From assembly GCA_022510405.1 (NCBI GenBank), contig JAFLTP010000008.1, positions 38,784 through 102,783 of the forward strand: DNA of 64,000 nt. The letters run 5' to 3'. The first letter of the stretch is position 1, and every line of letters starts with the position of its first letter. The position numbers and the translations under genes are program-made. Below are positions 8,614 through 18,700 of this stretch, piece after piece. This stretch comes from Muribaculaceae bacterium. GTDB lineage: Bacteria; Bacteroidota; Bacteroidia; Bacteroidales; Muribaculaceae. Below the pieces are notes generated by a model. The model was not told the origin of the DNA. It did not search any database and was given only the letters and a program-made list of their open reading frames with translations.

Positions 8614-8645
8614 TTTGTCTGAGCGGTGTTTTTTAAATAACTTTG
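8614..8645 (+). promoter_or_regulatory. Promoter of trigger factor gene
   Basis: TTTG at 8614-8617, exactly 20 bp, then TAACTTTG at 8638-8645. Both elements and the spacing match the Bacteroidetes sigma-factor consensus. The leader to the tig ATG (8710) would be roughly 55 nt. Confidence 0.8.
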
Positions 8646-8709
8646 CATACGCGTAAAGTGTGAAATAAAACAGAACTTCAATAATATAAAAAATTTAAGA
8701 ACTAAATAT

Positions 8710-10056
8710 ATGAACGTAGAGTTTAAAAAACTTGACAATGTCAATGGTGAATTGACAATCACTTTGGAGGAGAAAGATTATGCCGACAAAGTAAAGAAAC
8801 AGTTGAAGGAAATAGGTAAGAATCGTCCGGAACCGGGTTTCCGTGCCGGTCATGTGCCTATGGGGCTCCTCGAAAAAAAATATGGAACAGCCGTTAAATA
8901 TGAAGTGGTTAACCGTGAAATCGTTGACTCTGTTTACGACTATATAAAAGACAATAAACTTCGTGTCCTCGGACAACCCGTGCCTGACAAAGATAACGAA
9001 TTGAAAGACGGAGAAACAGAATTCACTTTTAAATTCAAAGTTGGTCTGGCTCCCGAACTCGATGTCAAGATCGGTAAGGATATGAAAATACCTTACTACA
9101 CCATCGCAGTGACCGACGAAATGGTGGATCAGGAAATAACTGCACTTCGCAAGAGATTTGGTGTTCAAGGTCCGGGCGAAGAAACAGAACCGGATGCTGT
9201 AATTAAAGGTGTGATCAGCGAGCTTAATCCTGACGGAAGCGTGAAGGAAGACGGTATTGTGGTTGACAACGGAATCCTGGCACCGGTTCACTTCACAAGC
9301 GAAGAACAAAAGAAACTCTTTGAGGGTAAACACCCGGGTGATGTTGTAGTGTTCAATCCTGCTGCTTCATGCAACAGTAATGTCACTGAAATGTCATCAA
9401 TGCTCAACATTGATAAGAGCGATGTTGAGAACCATAAGGGTGATTTCAATTTTGAAATCAAAGAAATTATAGTATTGAAACCTGCAGACCTTGACCAGGA
9501 ATTCTTCGACAATGCTGTAGGTAAAGACAAAGCACACAATGAAGAGGAGCTTAAAGCTGCTGTGAAAGATCTCATCAAGGATCAATTGAAAGCAGAGTCT
9601 GATTTCCGTTTTTCAATCGATGCAAGAAATGTGGTTGAAAAATCTTTGGGTAATGTTCAACTTCCCGAAGAGGTGCTCAAACATTTCTTGATGCAACAGA
9701 ATCAACAACTCACTGCCGAGAATATTGATGAGGAATTCGTTAAGATTCGTCCTCAATTGGTTTGGGACCTTACCAAGGATGATATCGTTGCCAAATTCAA
9801 TATAGAGGTTACTAACGATGACTTGATGAATGAGGCTCGTGTTGCTGTATATCGTCAATTGAGCCAATATGGTCCGGCCTCACTTACTGAAGGTGTTATA
9901 GAACATTATGCCCAGGAAGTCATGAAGGATCCGAAAAACCATGATGCCTTTGAAAGAAATGCACTCAACAAGAAAGTGTTCGAAACCATCAAGGAAAATG
10001 TGACTCTTGACAATAAAGAACTCTCTATCGAAGACTTCAGGAAATTATATGCCTGA
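8710..10056 (+). CDS. tig: Trigger factor, ribosome-bound chaperone
   Basis: Binds at the ribosome exit tunnel and shields nascent chains. The 448-residue protein has the N-terminal ribosome-binding domain with the signature GFRAGHVP (about residues 43-50; consensus GFRxGxxP), a central FKBP-like domain (about 150-250) and a long helical C-terminal cradle. Aromatic residues of a classical FKBP site are sparse in the middle domain, so isomerase activity is uncertain. It has its own promoter and is followed by a candidate terminator, then clpP-clpX, the common bacterial tig-clpP-clpX order. Confidence 0.95.
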   Translation: MNVEFKKLDNVNGELTITLEEKDYADKVKKQLKEIGKNRPEPGFRAGHVPMGLLEKKYGTAVKYEVVNREIVDSVYDYIKDNKLRVLGQPVPDKDNELKDGETEFTFKFKVGLAPELDVKIGKDMKIPYYTIAVTDEMVDQEITALRKRFGVQGPGEETEPDAVIKGVISELNPDGSVKEDGIVVDNGILAPVHFTSEEQKKLFEGKHPGDVVVFNPAASCNSNVTEMSSMLNIDKSDVENHKGDFNFEIKEIIVLKPADLDQEFFDNAVGKDKAHNEEELKAAVKDLIKDQLKAESDFRFSIDARNVVEKSLGNVQLPEEVLKHFLMQQNQQLTAENIDEEFVKIRPQLVWDLTKDDIVAKFNIEVTNDDLMNEARVAVYRQLSQYGPASLTEGVIEHYAQEVMKDPKNHDAFERNALNKKVFETIKENVTLDNKELSIEDFRKLYA

Positions 10057-10181
10057 GTTAGAATTTAAAGATTAGAGTTTAAAGTTAAAATAAGAATAGA
10101 GGTAGGTGATTTCAATTTCTATTTAGGAATCTTACACATAATTCCTGGTTCCTTCTGAAATTGGGATAACCACACAATAAA

Positions 10182-10234
10182 AGAGGCTCAATCTTGGTTA
10201 AATAAAAAGCCAAAGATTGGACCTCTCTTCTTTT
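10182..10234 (+). terminator. Candidate terminator after tig
   Basis: Imperfect stem of about 16 bp (agaggctcaatctt with its partner ending at 10226, two internal mismatches) and an A-rich loop, followed by a C/T-rich run (cttctttt). It lies in the 295-bp gap between tig and clpP. Confidence 0.6.
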
Positions 10235-10284
10235 GGCATAATATTTGCCAAATTTAATTTGAGAGTTGTTTGTAATATAAAGAA

Positions 10285-10307
10285 ATGAAGCTTTCCGATA
10301 GCTTCAT
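10285..10307 (+). other. Hairpin in clpP leader
   Basis: Perfect 8-bp inverted repeat ATGAAGCT/AGCTTCAT with a 7-nt loop, 45 bp before the clpP ATG and with no T-run after it. It could be a leader structure or an operator; the sequence does not decide. Confidence 0.35.
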
Positions 10308-10351
10308 AAGACCATAAATCATAATATTGAAACTATAAAAAATCATCATAC

Positions 10352-11068
10352 ATGCAAAAAGATTTTAGAAACTTCGCGGTAAACCATCTTGGTGTAAGTT
10401 CAAGCGAATTTGACAGTTATGTAAAACATGTCAACATCACCAATCCCGGGATCACAGCTTCCTATCCTACAGCTGACTATATGAATCCATATATTCTTGA
10501 AGAACGTCAGTTAAACGTGACTCAAATGGACGTATTCTCACGTTTGATGATGGACCGCATCATTTTCCTTGGAACTCAAGTTACTGATACTTCAGCTAAC
10601 ATAATCCAGGCTCAACTTTTATATCTTGATTCTATCGATCCGGAGAAAGATATTTCAATTTATATCAACTCCCCCGGCGGTTCAGTATATGCAGGCCTTG
10701 GTATCTATGATACAATGCAATATGTGTCGAGTGATGTATCCACGATCTGTACCGGTATGGCAGCTTCGATGGCAGCCGTGCTCCTTGTTGCAGGTCAGAA
10801 AGGGAAACGTTATGCACTTCCTCATTCACGGGTGATGATCCATCAACCTATGGGTGGTATTCAGGGTCAAGCCTCCGATATCGAGATCACAGCCAGGGAA
10901 ATCCTCAAACTAAAGGAAGAATTATATCGTATCATATCAGAACATTCCGGCCAACCTTTCGACAAGGTTGAAAAAGATTCCGATCGCGACTATTGGATGA
11001 TTGCAAAAGAAGCGAAAGAATATGGTATGATCGACAAAATTTTGGTAAATCCTAAGAAGAAAGACTAA
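10352..11068 (+). CDS. clpP: ATP-dependent Clp protease proteolytic subunit
   Basis: Serine protease that forms the double-heptamer barrel used by ClpX. The catalytic triad is visible: Ser139 in GMAASMAA, His164 in MIHQP, and Asp in KDSDRD (about 209). The oxyanion-loop motif SPGGSV is also present. The 238-residue length includes about 40 residues before the conserved core, longer than the E. coli propeptide. The product is cytoplasmic. clpX follows after 3 bp, so the two subunits are co-expressed. No TAnnTTTG promoter box was found upstream. Confidence 0.96.
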   Translation: MQKDFRNFAVNHLGVSSSEFDSYVKHVNITNPGITASYPTADYMNPYILEERQLNVTQMDVFSRLMMDRIIFLGTQVTDTSANIIQAQLLYLDSIDPEKDISIYINSPGGSVYAGLGIYDTMQYVSSDVSTICTGMAASMAAVLLVAGQKGKRYALPHSRVMIHQPMGGIQGQASDIEITAREILKLKEELYRIISEHSGQPFDKVEKDSDRDYWMIAKEAKEYGMIDKILVNPKKKD

Positions 11069-11071
11069 GGT

Positions 11072-12316
11072 ATGGCAACAAACCGTTCGGGTCTTGTATG
11101 TTCGATGTGCGGAACTCACGACAGTTCCGCAAATCCTGTTGTCAAGGTGCTTGAGGGTCTCAATTTATGTACAGACTGCATTGCATATATCGACAATGCA
11201 CGCGACACCCAATTGAAACGTCAGCCGGCAAAAGCAAAAAATAAAAAAGAGGGCAACAAGATACCCAAGCCAAAGGAGATAAAAGAATTTTTGGATAAGT
11301 ATGTAATCGGACAAGACGAAGCCAAGAAATATCTCTCGGTAGCTGTCTATAACCATTACAAGCGAATCAATCAATCTGACGATGACGAGGTAGATATTGA
11401 AAAGTCGAACATTATACTCGTTGGCCCCACCGGAACGGGTAAGACGCTTCTTGCCAAAACTATAGCCAGACTTCTTGATGTGCCGTTCACCATTGTGGAT
11501 GCTACCGTACTCACTGAAGCCGGATATGTAGGTGAGGACATTGAGTCTCTTTTGACCCGTTTGCTGCAGACTTGCGACTATGACGTCGAGAAAGCCGAAA
11601 GAGGTATAGTCTTTATAGACGAGATTGACAAGATAGCCCGTAAGTCGGATAATCCATCCATCACCCGTGATGTGAGCGGAGAGGGTGTTCAACAGGGTCT
11701 TTTAAAACTTCTGGAAGGTTCTGTGGTGCTCGTTCCACCAAATGGAGGCAGAAAACATCCGGAGCAGAAAATGATTGCGGTGAACACCAAAAACATTCTT
11801 TTCATCTGCGGAGGTGCATTTGATGGAATCGAGAGGAAGATCGCTTCAAGGTTAAACACTCATGTTGTCGGATATGGTCACGATGAGTCCGGAAGGAAGA
11901 AAAAGCGTGAGAACCTAATGAAATATGTACTCCCGATGGATTTGAAATCATTTGGGTTGATTCCTGAAATTATCGGTAGGTTACCTATCCTGACAAGTCT
12001 TGATCCACTTGACAGGGAAGCTTTGAGAAGAATCTTGACAGAACCCAAGAATTCCATAATAGGTCAATATAAGAAATTGTTTGAACTTGACGGAGTGAAA
12101 TTGGAATTCACGGAAGAGGCTCTTGATTTGATTGTTGATAAAGCTATCGAATATAAATTGGGAGCCAGAGGACTACGTTCAATTGTGGAAACCATCATGG
12201 TGGATTCCATGTTTGAAGTTCCGTCATTAAAAAAGAAAGAATTCAAGATTGACGTGGATTATGTGAAGGAACAACTCGAAAGGGCACATTTTGAGAAAAC
12301 TTCCATTAAGGATTAA
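11072..12316 (+). CDS. clpX: ClpX ATPase, unfoldase subunit of ClpXP
   Basis: AAA+ unfoldase that selects substrates and feeds them to ClpP. The 414-residue protein has the N-terminal C4 zinc finger (Cys10, Cys13, Cys33, Cys36), Walker A GPTGTGKT (118-125), the pore loop GYVGEDIE, Walker [10 protein letters not shown], and the sensor-2 region [10 protein letters not shown]. It is full length, directly downstream of clpP, and followed by a strong intrinsic terminator. Confidence 0.97.
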   Translation: MATNRSGLVCSMCGTHDSSANPVVKVLEGLNLCTDCIAYIDNARDTQLKRQPAKAKNKKEGNKIPKPKEIKEFLDKYVIGQDEAKKYLSVAVYNHYKRINQSDDDEVDIEKSNIILVGPTGTGKTLLAKTIARLLDVPFTIVDATVLTEAGYVGEDIESLLTRLLQTCDYDVEKAERGIVFIDEIDKIARKSDNPSITRDVSGEGVQQGLLKLLEGSVVLVPPNGGRKHPEQKMIAVNTKNILFICGGAFDGIERKIASRLNTHVVGYGHDESGRKKKRENLMKYVLPMDLKSFGLIPEIIGRLPILTSLDPLDREALRRILTEPKNSIIGQYKKLFELDGVKLEFTEEALDLIVDKAIEYKLGARGLRSIVETIMVDSMFEVPSLKKKEFKIDVDYVKEQLERAHFEKTSIKD

Positions 12317-12342
12317 AGTTTAAAGATTAAAGATAAAAGTTT

Positions 12343-12392
12343 AAAGTGGATAGCAGTTGTAAAATTGAACTGCTATCCACTTTCTTTTTTTT
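12343..12392 (+). terminator. Strong intrinsic terminator after clpX
   Basis: Perfect 16-bp stem (12343-12358 with 12368-12383), 9-nt loop, then a run of eight T after one C. It ends the clpP-clpX operon. Confidence 0.92.
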
Positions 12393-12445
12393 ATATATAA
12401 ATTCACAATTTACCACACATAACTCATAACTTTAATCACAGCCTC

Positions 12446-12477
12446 TTTGCAATTTCAAATATTATTTTATAACTTTG
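12446..12477 (+). promoter_or_regulatory. Promoter of recQ
   Basis: TTTG (12446-12449), 20 bp, TAACTTTG (12470-12477), matching the Bacteroidetes consensus fully. The recQ ATG follows 35 bp after the -7 box. Confidence 0.75.
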
Positions 12478-12512
12478 TCTATAATCTCTTTTCATTCCTC
12501 TATACATTCTCC

Positions 12513-14690
12513 ATGGCAAACCATAAAGCAATCAAAGAAGCTTTAAAAACAAATTTCGGATTTGACACATTTAAGGGTAACCAACTTGAAATCATCGAAA
12601 GTCTAATCGATGGCAAGGATGTGTTTGTGTTAATGCCTACCGGTGGAGGAAAATCCCTATGTTACCAGTTGCCAGCTCTACTTTCCGAGGGCACGGCTAT
12701 TGTGATTTCACCACTCATCGCCTTGATGAAGAATCAGGTCGATGCCATGAGGAATTATGGTGAAGATGACGGAATAGCTCATTTTTTAAATTCCTCTCTC
12801 ACAAAGAGTATGGCGGATAAAGTGAAAAAAGATGTGATGGACGGCAAGACCAAGCTTCTATATGTGGCGCCTGAATCCTTTACTAAAGAGGAAAACATGG
12901 CTTTTATCAAACAAATGAAGATTTCTTTTTTTGCTGTTGATGAGGCACACTGTATCTCAGAATGGGGCCATGATTTCCGTCCGGAATATAGAAGAATTAG
13001 GTCGATAATAAATGAAATCGGCGAACGACCTGTGATAGCACTTACTGCCACCGCCACTCCAAAAGTGCAGCATGATATCCAGAAGAACCTCGGTATGCTG
13101 GATGCCGACGTTTACAAGTCAAGTTTTAACCGTCCCAATCTTTATTACGAGGTAAGACCCAAGACCAAGGAGATTGACCGGGACATAATCAAATATATAA
13201 GAAATAACCCTGGCAAGTCAGGAATCATTTATTGTTTGAGTCGCAAGAAGGTTGAGGAACTTACCGAAACCTTAAAAATAAACGAGATATCGGTGTTACC
13301 ATATCATGCAGGACTGGATGCAGCCACACGTTCCCACAATCAGGATGCCTTCCTTCATGAAGAAGTGCAGGTGATCGTGGCCACAATAGCATTCGGAATG
13401 GGTATCGACAAGCCGGATGTGAGGTTTGTTATCCATTATGATGTCCCTAAAAGTCTGGAAGGATATTATCAAGAGACCGGCAGGGCCGGAAGGGATGGAG
13501 GAGAAGGCAGGTGCATCGCTTTCTACACCAACAAGGATCTTCAGAAGCTTGAAAAACTGATGCAGACCAAAACTCCGGCCGAACAGGAGATAGGTAGACA
13601 CCTTTTGTCTGAAACTGCCGCCTATGCGGAATCAAGTCTATGCAGAAGAAAGATTTTGCTTCATTATTTCGGTGAGAACAGAGAAGAGAATGAATGTGGC
13701 AACTGCGACAACTGTATAAATCCCAAAGAATTGGTGGAAGCCGGAGATGAACTTCGTTCTGCGGTTGAAACCCGACTTGCGGTGAAAAGGAAAATAACTC
13801 CGGAGTACCTTGTCAATCTGCTCATAGGTAGGGCCACCGATGAGGTCAAATCATACGGTCACGAAAAGATTGAACCTTTCGGTGAACTCTCAGATAAGGA
13901 AGAGAAGTTTATTCTAAGTATGGTGAGACAGGCATGCGTTGAGGGTTATTTTGAAAAAGATATAGAGAACTACGGATATATCAACGTATCGGAAAAAGGA
14001 AAGAAATTCCTCAACAGTAAGGATTCTTTCAAGATAGTGGAAGACCGCGAATTCGTGGATATAGATCTCGAACCCACTCCTAAGGCTGGTAGTGGAGCTG
14101 CGGATCCTGTGCTCTTCTCTTTACTCAAAGATTTGAGAAAAGATATGGCCCGCAAACTCAAGCTGCCCCCTTATGTATTGTTCCAGGAAACCTCGCTTGA
14201 ATGTATGGCCACTACTTATCCAATAACTATGCAGGAACTTGCCGCCATACCGGGTGTTGGTGAAGGTAAGGCCAAAAGATACGGCCAGGAATTTTTGAAT
14301 CTTATATGCAAACATGTGGACGAGAACGAAATAGAACGTCCCGTTGATATGAGGGTTCGATCTTTGGCCAATAAAAGTAAAATGAAGATAGAACTCATAA
14401 AATGTGTAGACAAAAAAATAGACCTCGAGGAGGTGGCTAAAAGTAAAGGACTTGAATTCGAAGAACTTTTAGACGAACTTGAAGCTATAGTGGAAGCCGG
14501 AACCAAATTGAATATCGACTATTTTATTGATGAAATGATGGATTCCGACAGACTTTTTGATATTTTGGATGTATTGAAAGAATCGGAAGAAGACGATATA
14601 GATGAGGTGCTTGATGAATTGGGCGACGATTACACAGAGGATGAGGTGAGACTTGTTAGAATCAAGTTTCTCTCGGAAATGGGTATTTAG
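12513..14690 (+). CDS. recQ: RecQ family ATP-dependent DNA helicase
   Basis: A 725-residue 3'-5' DNA helicase for recombination and fork repair. Order of domains: superfamily 2 helicase with Walker A TGGGKS (43-48) and DEAH box with the RecQ aromatic loop DEAHCISEWGHDF (143-155), helicase C domain, zinc-binding Cys cluster (CRRKILLHYF then CGNCDNC), winged helix, and an HRDC domain (LKLPPYVLFQ, IPGVGEGKAKRYG). About 110 further residues form an acidic helical C-terminal extension. I chose the ATG at 12513 because codons upstream overlap the promoter and encode a hydrophobic stretch foreign to the family. Confidence 0.95.
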   Translation: MANHKAIKEALKTNFGFDTFKGNQLEIIESLIDGKDVFVLMPTGGGKSLCYQLPALLSEGTAIVISPLIALMKNQVDAMRNYGEDDGIAHFLNSSLTKSMADKVKKDVMDGKTKLLYVAPESFTKEENMAFIKQMKISFFAVDEAHCISEWGHDFRPEYRRIRSIINEIGERPVIALTATATPKVQHDIQKNLGMLDADVYKSSFNRPNLYYEVRPKTKEIDRDIIKYIRNNPGKSGIIYCLSRKKVEELTETLKINEISVLPYHAGLDAATRSHNQDAFLHEEVQVIVATIAFGMGIDKPDVRFVIHYDVPKSLEGYYQETGRAGRDGGEGRCIAFYTNKDLQKLEKLMQTKTPAEQEIGRHLLSETAAYAESSLCRRKILLHYFGENREENECGNCDNCINPKELVEAGDELRSAVETRLAVKRKITPEYLVNLLIGRATDEVKSYGHEKIEPFGELSDKEEKFILSMVRQACVEGYFEKDIENYGYINVSEKGKKFLNSKDSFKIVEDREFVDIDLEPTPKAGSGAADPVLFSLLKDLRKDMARKLKLPPYVLFQETSLECMATTYPITMQELAAIPGVGEGKAKRYGQEFLNLICKHVDENEIERPVDMRVRSLANKSKMKIELIKCVDKKIDLEEVAKSKGLEFEELLDELEAIVEAGTKLNIDYFIDEMMDSDRLFDILDVLKESEEDDIDEVLDELGDDYTEDEVRLVRIKFLSEMGI

Positions 14691-14700
14691 GAGAGGAAAG

Positions 14701-14757
14701 TTTAAAGTTTAAAGTTTAAAGTGTAAAGTTGAAAGTTTAAAGTTAAAAGATTAAAGA
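14701..14757 (+). repeat. Degenerate TTTAAAG heptamer tract
   Basis: About eight head-to-tail copies of a 7-bp unit related to TTTAAAG, the first three identical, then drifting (gtgtaaag, gttgaaag, gttaaaag). Related tracts occur at 10063-10095, 12315-12346 and 18701-18751, always between genes. Confidence 0.85.
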
Positions 14758-14783
14758 AGTTACTTATATTTCACAATATACAG

Positions 14784-14857
14784 CTCACAACTCGAGACTC
14801 ACAACTCGAGACTCACAACTTACAACTTACAACTCACCGCTCATGACTCACAACTCC
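14784..14857 (+). repeat. Degenerate ACTCACAACT tract
   Basis: Repeated unit close to actcacaactcgag: two exact 14-bp copies followed by shortened versions (acttacaact, actcaccgctcatg, actcacaact). It directly follows the TTTAAAG tract in the gap upstream of the PpiC-type isomerase gene. No coding role. Confidence 0.8.
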
Positions 14858-14931
14858 CACATAAAACTTGCAGTTCAAAAAATAAAGACGGGGGTAAATG
14901 AGTTAATAAATAAAGGAAAACTTTTTTAGAA

Positions 14932-16413
14932 ATGAAATTGAATGAAATAAAGAATAAAGGTGGAAAGGCTGTGATAGCCGCCATGATACTCTCAACAGGT
15001 ATAACCGCCTTGAATGCAAAAGAGAACAAAGGAGTGATTATGACAGTGGATGGCGAGGAAGTCCCCACCTCCGAATTCCTTTATTTATTCCACAAGAACA
15101 ATAGTCAACAGGTTGAGCCTCAAACTATGGACGAATATTTGGATCTCTTCCAAGTATATAGACTTAAAGTAGCGGAGGCTAAACAAGAAGGGATTGACAC
15201 CACTGCCAATTTCAAAAAAGAGGTGGCGCAGTATAGAAGGGAATTGCTTGAACCCTATATCACCGACACGGCGTTTATCAATTCACTTGTGGACCTCGCT
15301 ATGGAAAGAGAGAAAGTGGCGGTTGAATCAAGCCACATCATGTTTATACGCACCCACAATGAAGAAAAGGATAAAAGGAGTCTTGAATTGATCGACAGTC
15401 TTCGTCAGGAACTCTTGAATGGTGCGGATTTTATTGAATTAGCTAAAAAATACTCAGAGGATAAGTTCTCAGCGGATAAAGGGGGTTATCTTGGATTCAC
15501 ATTAGCCGGGACTTTCCCTTATGGATTTGAAACAGCCGAATATGACACTCCGGAAGGAGAAATTTCTGATATTGTGGAATCTCATGTAGGATGGCACATT
15601 GTCAAATCCGGTGCAAGAAAACCTGCTGAAGAATTTAATCACCCTGCGAGATCATATGATGAGATAAAAGCTGATGTGCTTAGGAAGTCCGCTTCGCCAT
15701 TCGATACACGCTTTTTTGAGATCCGTAGAAAAAATATGGAAAATCTTAAAAAGAAACATCCTAAAATGTTGGCAGCAATAGAGAATTTGCCGGAAGATGA
15801 GGCTTATGAGGTTTTGTTAGTGGAAGAAGAGATCGCGCAATATGCTTCCAATCCGGATTACCATAATCTCGTTGATGAATATACCAATGGAAGTTTGCTG
15901 TATGAGGTTAGCGTAAAGAATGTATGGGACAAAGCATCTAACGATGAAGAGGGTCTGAATAATTATTACGTTGCCAATAGAGGGAAATATACCTGGGATG
16001 CTCCTCATGCCAAAGGAATTCTGGTTCAGGCTGTGAATGATTCTGTAGCGGATGTGATAAAGGCGAATATCGGAGGAATGTCGCCCGATGAAACGGTTAA
16101 ATATATTAGAACCAATTTCAAGAAGGAAGCCACGGCCGACAAATTCAATATGGCCAAAGGTGCTAATCCAATGGTTGACCATTTGATGTTTGGTGAGGCG
16201 GAAACTACTCCTAAAATTAAAAGTTTCAAAACCTATTTTATTGTTGACGGTAGAATTGTTGAATCTCCCGAAGAACTAAACGATGTAAAGAGTTTGGTAG
16301 TTTCCGATTATCAGGAACAACTTGAATCCGACTGGGTTAATTCCTTGCGAAGTAAGCATACTGTTGAAATAAATCAAAAGGAACTGAAAAACATACGCAA
16401 ATCCTTGAAATAA
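14932..16413 (+). CDS. Periplasmic parvulin-type peptidylprolyl isomerase
   Basis: A 493-residue exported foldase. A signal peptide (residues 1-28, cleaved near LNA-KEN) is followed by a SurA-N-like helical part and a parvulin domain (about 135-235) with the family's KKYSEDKFSADKGGYLGF and VESHVGWHIVKSG. The C-terminal 250 residues look like a second, degenerate copy of the same fold. It acts in the periplasm on outer-membrane or secreted proteins. It is the first of three consecutive isomerase-like genes that lead into the OstA-like gene, so a role in outer-membrane assembly is likely. Confidence 0.85.
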   Translation: MKLNEIKNKGGKAVIAAMILSTGITALNAKENKGVIMTVDGEEVPTSEFLYLFHKNNSQQVEPQTMDEYLDLFQVYRLKVAEAKQEGIDTTANFKKEVAQYRRELLEPYITDTAFINSLVDLAMEREKVAVESSHIMFIRTHNEEKDKRSLELIDSLRQELLNGADFIELAKKYSEDKFSADKGGYLGFTLAGTFPYGFETAEYDTPEGEISDIVESHVGWHIVKSGARKPAEEFNHPARSYDEIKADVLRKSASPFDTRFFEIRRKNMENLKKKHPKMLAAIENLPEDEAYEVLLVEEEIAQYASNPDYHNLVDEYTNGSLLYEVSVKNVWDKASNDEEGLNNYYVANRGKYTWDAPHAKGILVQAVNDSVADVIKANIGGMSPDETVKYIRTNFKKEATADKFNMAKGANPMVDHLMFGEAETTPKIKSFKTYFIVDGRIVESPEELNDVKSLVVSDYQEQLESDWVNSLRSKHTVEINQKELKNIRKSLK

Positions 16414-16418
16414 AATCT

Positions 16419-17306
16419 TTGAAACCCTTACTTCGGATATCAATCGGTGTAATGTTTTTGGTCTGCTTTTTTTCTTGTGGAAAGAAGGTAGACCGAAATG
16501 ATATTGTATTGCTACGGTATGGGGAACAGGAATTGACCTATAATGAGGTATTGTCTCAAATACCCGATGGTATAGCGCCACTTGATTCAGCTGCTCTTTT
16601 CAACAGCATTGTGGAGGGATGGCTCAAGGATGTATTGCTCTCCGAATTTGCCGAAGAACGTCTTTATGATATCCACACAATAGATCGACGTGTGAAAGAT
16701 TATCGAAACAGCCTCATTGTTTCGGAGTATCTCAGCAGAATGAGGGAAGCCCACAAACCCAATGTGGATGAGATAATGGTGAAGGATTATTACGATAAAC
16801 ATAGAAAGGAACTTAAACTCGATGTGCCATTGGTGAAAGGTGTATTCCTGAAAATAGATTCCGATTCAAAAGGAAAGGAGAATATTAAAAATCTACTCTC
16901 ATCAGAAAATCCCGAAGAAATCGACAGATTGGAAAGGGAATGGCTCGACCGGGCCTTGGAATACAATTATTTCCGCGACAAGTGGATAGATTGGGAAACT
17001 GTGGCCGGATGGATACCTCATAGATTCGGTAATGCTGACGAGTTTATAAAAAATAAGAAATATTTCGAAATCGACTACGGAGAAAACTCTTATTATCTTC
17101 AAATCACGGATTATCTTCCCTCCGGCGAGGAACAACCATATGAGTTTGCATCTTCTTGGATAACGAATCTATTGACTCAGGGAGATCTGATGGATTTTGA
17201 AAAGTCTCTTGTGGAGTCAATTGTAATGAAATCTATACAAGACAACAAACTTGAGGCGGTGAGTTATAATCCGATAACACATGAAGTGAAAAATACTTTA
17301 CGATAA
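16419..17306 (+). CDS. SurA-like lipoprotein without clear isomerase domain
   Basis: A 295-residue lipoprotein: signal peptide ending FFSCGKK, then a helical region resembling the N-terminal chaperone part of SurA/PpiC proteins (LRYGEQELTYNEVL). I see no complete parvulin domain, so it probably binds clients rather than isomerising prolines. The start is TTG at 16419: only this start gives the basic residues (MKPLLR) needed at the head of the signal peptide, whereas the next ATG (16452) would leave MFLVCFFSC with none. It lies between the PpiC-type gene (5 bp) and surA (8 bp) in one operon. Confidence 0.75.
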   Translation: MKPLLRISIGVMFLVCFFSCGKKVDRNDIVLLRYGEQELTYNEVLSQIPDGIAPLDSAALFNSIVEGWLKDVLLSEFAEERLYDIHTIDRRVKDYRNSLIVSEYLSRMREAHKPNVDEIMVKDYYDKHRKELKLDVPLVKGVFLKIDSDSKGKENIKNLLSSENPEEIDRLEREWLDRALEYNYFRDKWIDWETVAGWIPHRFGNADEFIKNKKYFEIDYGENSYYLQITDYLPSGEEQPYEFASSWITNLLTQGDLMDFEKSLVESIVMKSIQDNKLEAVSYNPITHEVKNTLR

Positions 17307-17314
17307 GTTGAAAG

Positions 17315-18700
17315 ATGAAAAATAAAAGAAATAAAATTTTAAAGAGGTTTGCAGTTCCTGTTGCTCTATTGTTGGCAGTTTTGCCCTTGATGAGTCAGAA
17401 TGATAAGAATGTTGTCGACGAAGTGGCTTGGATAGTGGGTGACGAAGCCATATTCCGTTCTGATATAGAAGAACAATACCAACAAATGAGATCTGAAGGA
17501 ATTTCTATTCAGGGAGATCCCTATGCCGTGATACCGGAACAAATAGCCGTTGAGAAGTTATACCTTCATCAAGCAAAGATAGACACTATCGAAGTGCCGG
17601 AATCAAGTGTGAGAAGTATGGTTGACCAACGAATCAATTTCTTCATCAACCAGTTGGGATCGAAAGAAAAAGTGGAGGAATATTTCCATAAGTCATTGCC
17701 GGTGCTTCGTGAAAGTTTAGTTGAAATGATGAAGAATAATTCCATCGTGTCGCAAGTGCAGAGAAATCTCACCGATGGAGTTACTGCCACTCCTAACGAG
17801 GTCAGGAAATATTTCGACACAATGCCGGCCGACAGTATTCCTTATGTGCCGATGCAGGTGGAAGTACAAATAATTACTCTCAATCCCAACATTCCAAGAC
17901 AGGAGATTGAAGATGTGAAGGCAAGATTAAGGGAATATTCCGACCGTGTAAACAAAGGAGAGGTGGATTTCTCAACTTTGGCTTTCATGTATAGCGAAGA
18001 CGGAAGTGCAATGCAAGGAGGAGAACTCGGTTTCAGCGGTAGGGCCGGTTGGGTTCCGGAATTTGCCAACGTGGCATTCAATCTCACGGATCCCAAGAAA
18101 GTGTCACGTATAGTTGAGACTGAATATGGCTACCATATCATCCAGTTGATAGCAAAAAGAGGTGATCAGGTGAATGTTCGACATATTCTTCTCACTCCGA
18201 AGGTTAGCCAAAAGGATTTGACAGACGCCACCAACCGACTTGATTCCATCAGAAAAGAAATTGTAGGCGGTGCTTTCTCATTTGAAGAGGCTGCATCCTA
18301 TATATCTCAGGATAAGGACACACGTAACAATAAAGGTGTGATGACCAACAACAATGATTACAGCAACCTTTATCGCAGCAGTAAGTTCGAAATGCAAGAC
18401 CTACCAACAGAGATTGCAAAACAGGTGGAGAAGATGAACCCCGGCGATATCAGCGAGGCTTTCATAATGAAAAACAACAATCATAAAGATGTGGCTGCCA
18501 TAGTGAAACTCACCGAAAGAATTCCGGGCCATCGTGCCAATCTTTCCGACGATTACAACCTTCTGAAAAAAATGTATGAGAATCACAAGAAAGATGAGAT
18601 ACTCAGAGAATGGCTCGAAAAGAAGATAAAGGAGACCTATGTCAAGATTGAACCCGGTTGGCAAAGTGATGAGTTCAAGTATCAAGGGTGGATTAAGTAA
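17315..18700 (+). CDS. SurA-type periplasmic chaperone/peptidylprolyl isomerase
   Basis: A 461-residue exported protein with a signal peptide (about 1-28), an N-terminal SurA chaperone domain opening with VVDEVAWIVGDEAIFRSDIE, and two parvulin-like domains. The first (about 175-285, AFMYSEDGSAMQGGELGF) is well preserved. The second (about 288-400, VRHILLTPKVSQKD) is weaker. The family escorts unfolded outer-membrane proteins to the BAM complex. Third gene of the foldase operon; the stop is followed by a TTTAAAG-type repeat and then the OstA-like gene. Confidence 0.88.
   Translation: MKNKRNKILKRFAVPVALLLAVLPLMSQNDKNVVDEVAWIVGDEAIFRSDIEEQYQQMRSEGISIQGDPYAVIPEQIAVEKLYLHQAKIDTIEVPESSVRSMVDQRINFFINQLGSKEKVEEYFHKSLPVLRESLVEMMKNNSIVSQVQRNLTDGVTATPNEVRKYFDTMPADSIPYVPMQVEVQIITLNPNIPRQEIEDVKARLREYSDRVNKGEVDFSTLAFMYSEDGSAMQGGELGFSGRAGWVPEFANVAFNLTDPKKVSRIVETEYGYHIIQLIAKRGDQVNVRHILLTPKVSQKDLTDATNRLDSIRKEIVGGAFSFEEAASYISQDKDTRNNKGVMTNNNDYSNLYRSSKFEMQDLPTEIAKQVEKMNPGDISEAFIMKNNNHKDVAAIVKLTERIPGHRANLSDDYNLLKKMYENHKKDEILREWLEKKIKETYVKIEPGWQSDEFKYQGWIK

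Noticed and set aside
8695..9333. Antisense open frame of 212 codons over trigger factor
   Set aside because: Phe/Ile/Val-rich product typical of a reverse-frame shadow; tig is certain and has its own promoter.
11165..11692. Antisense open frame of 175 codons over clpX
   Set aside because: Opposite the highly conserved Walker region of clpX; no motif of its own.
14701..14857. Repeats considered as a CRISPR array
   Set aside because: Units are 7 and 14 bp, contiguous and degenerate, without unique spacers and without cas genes.
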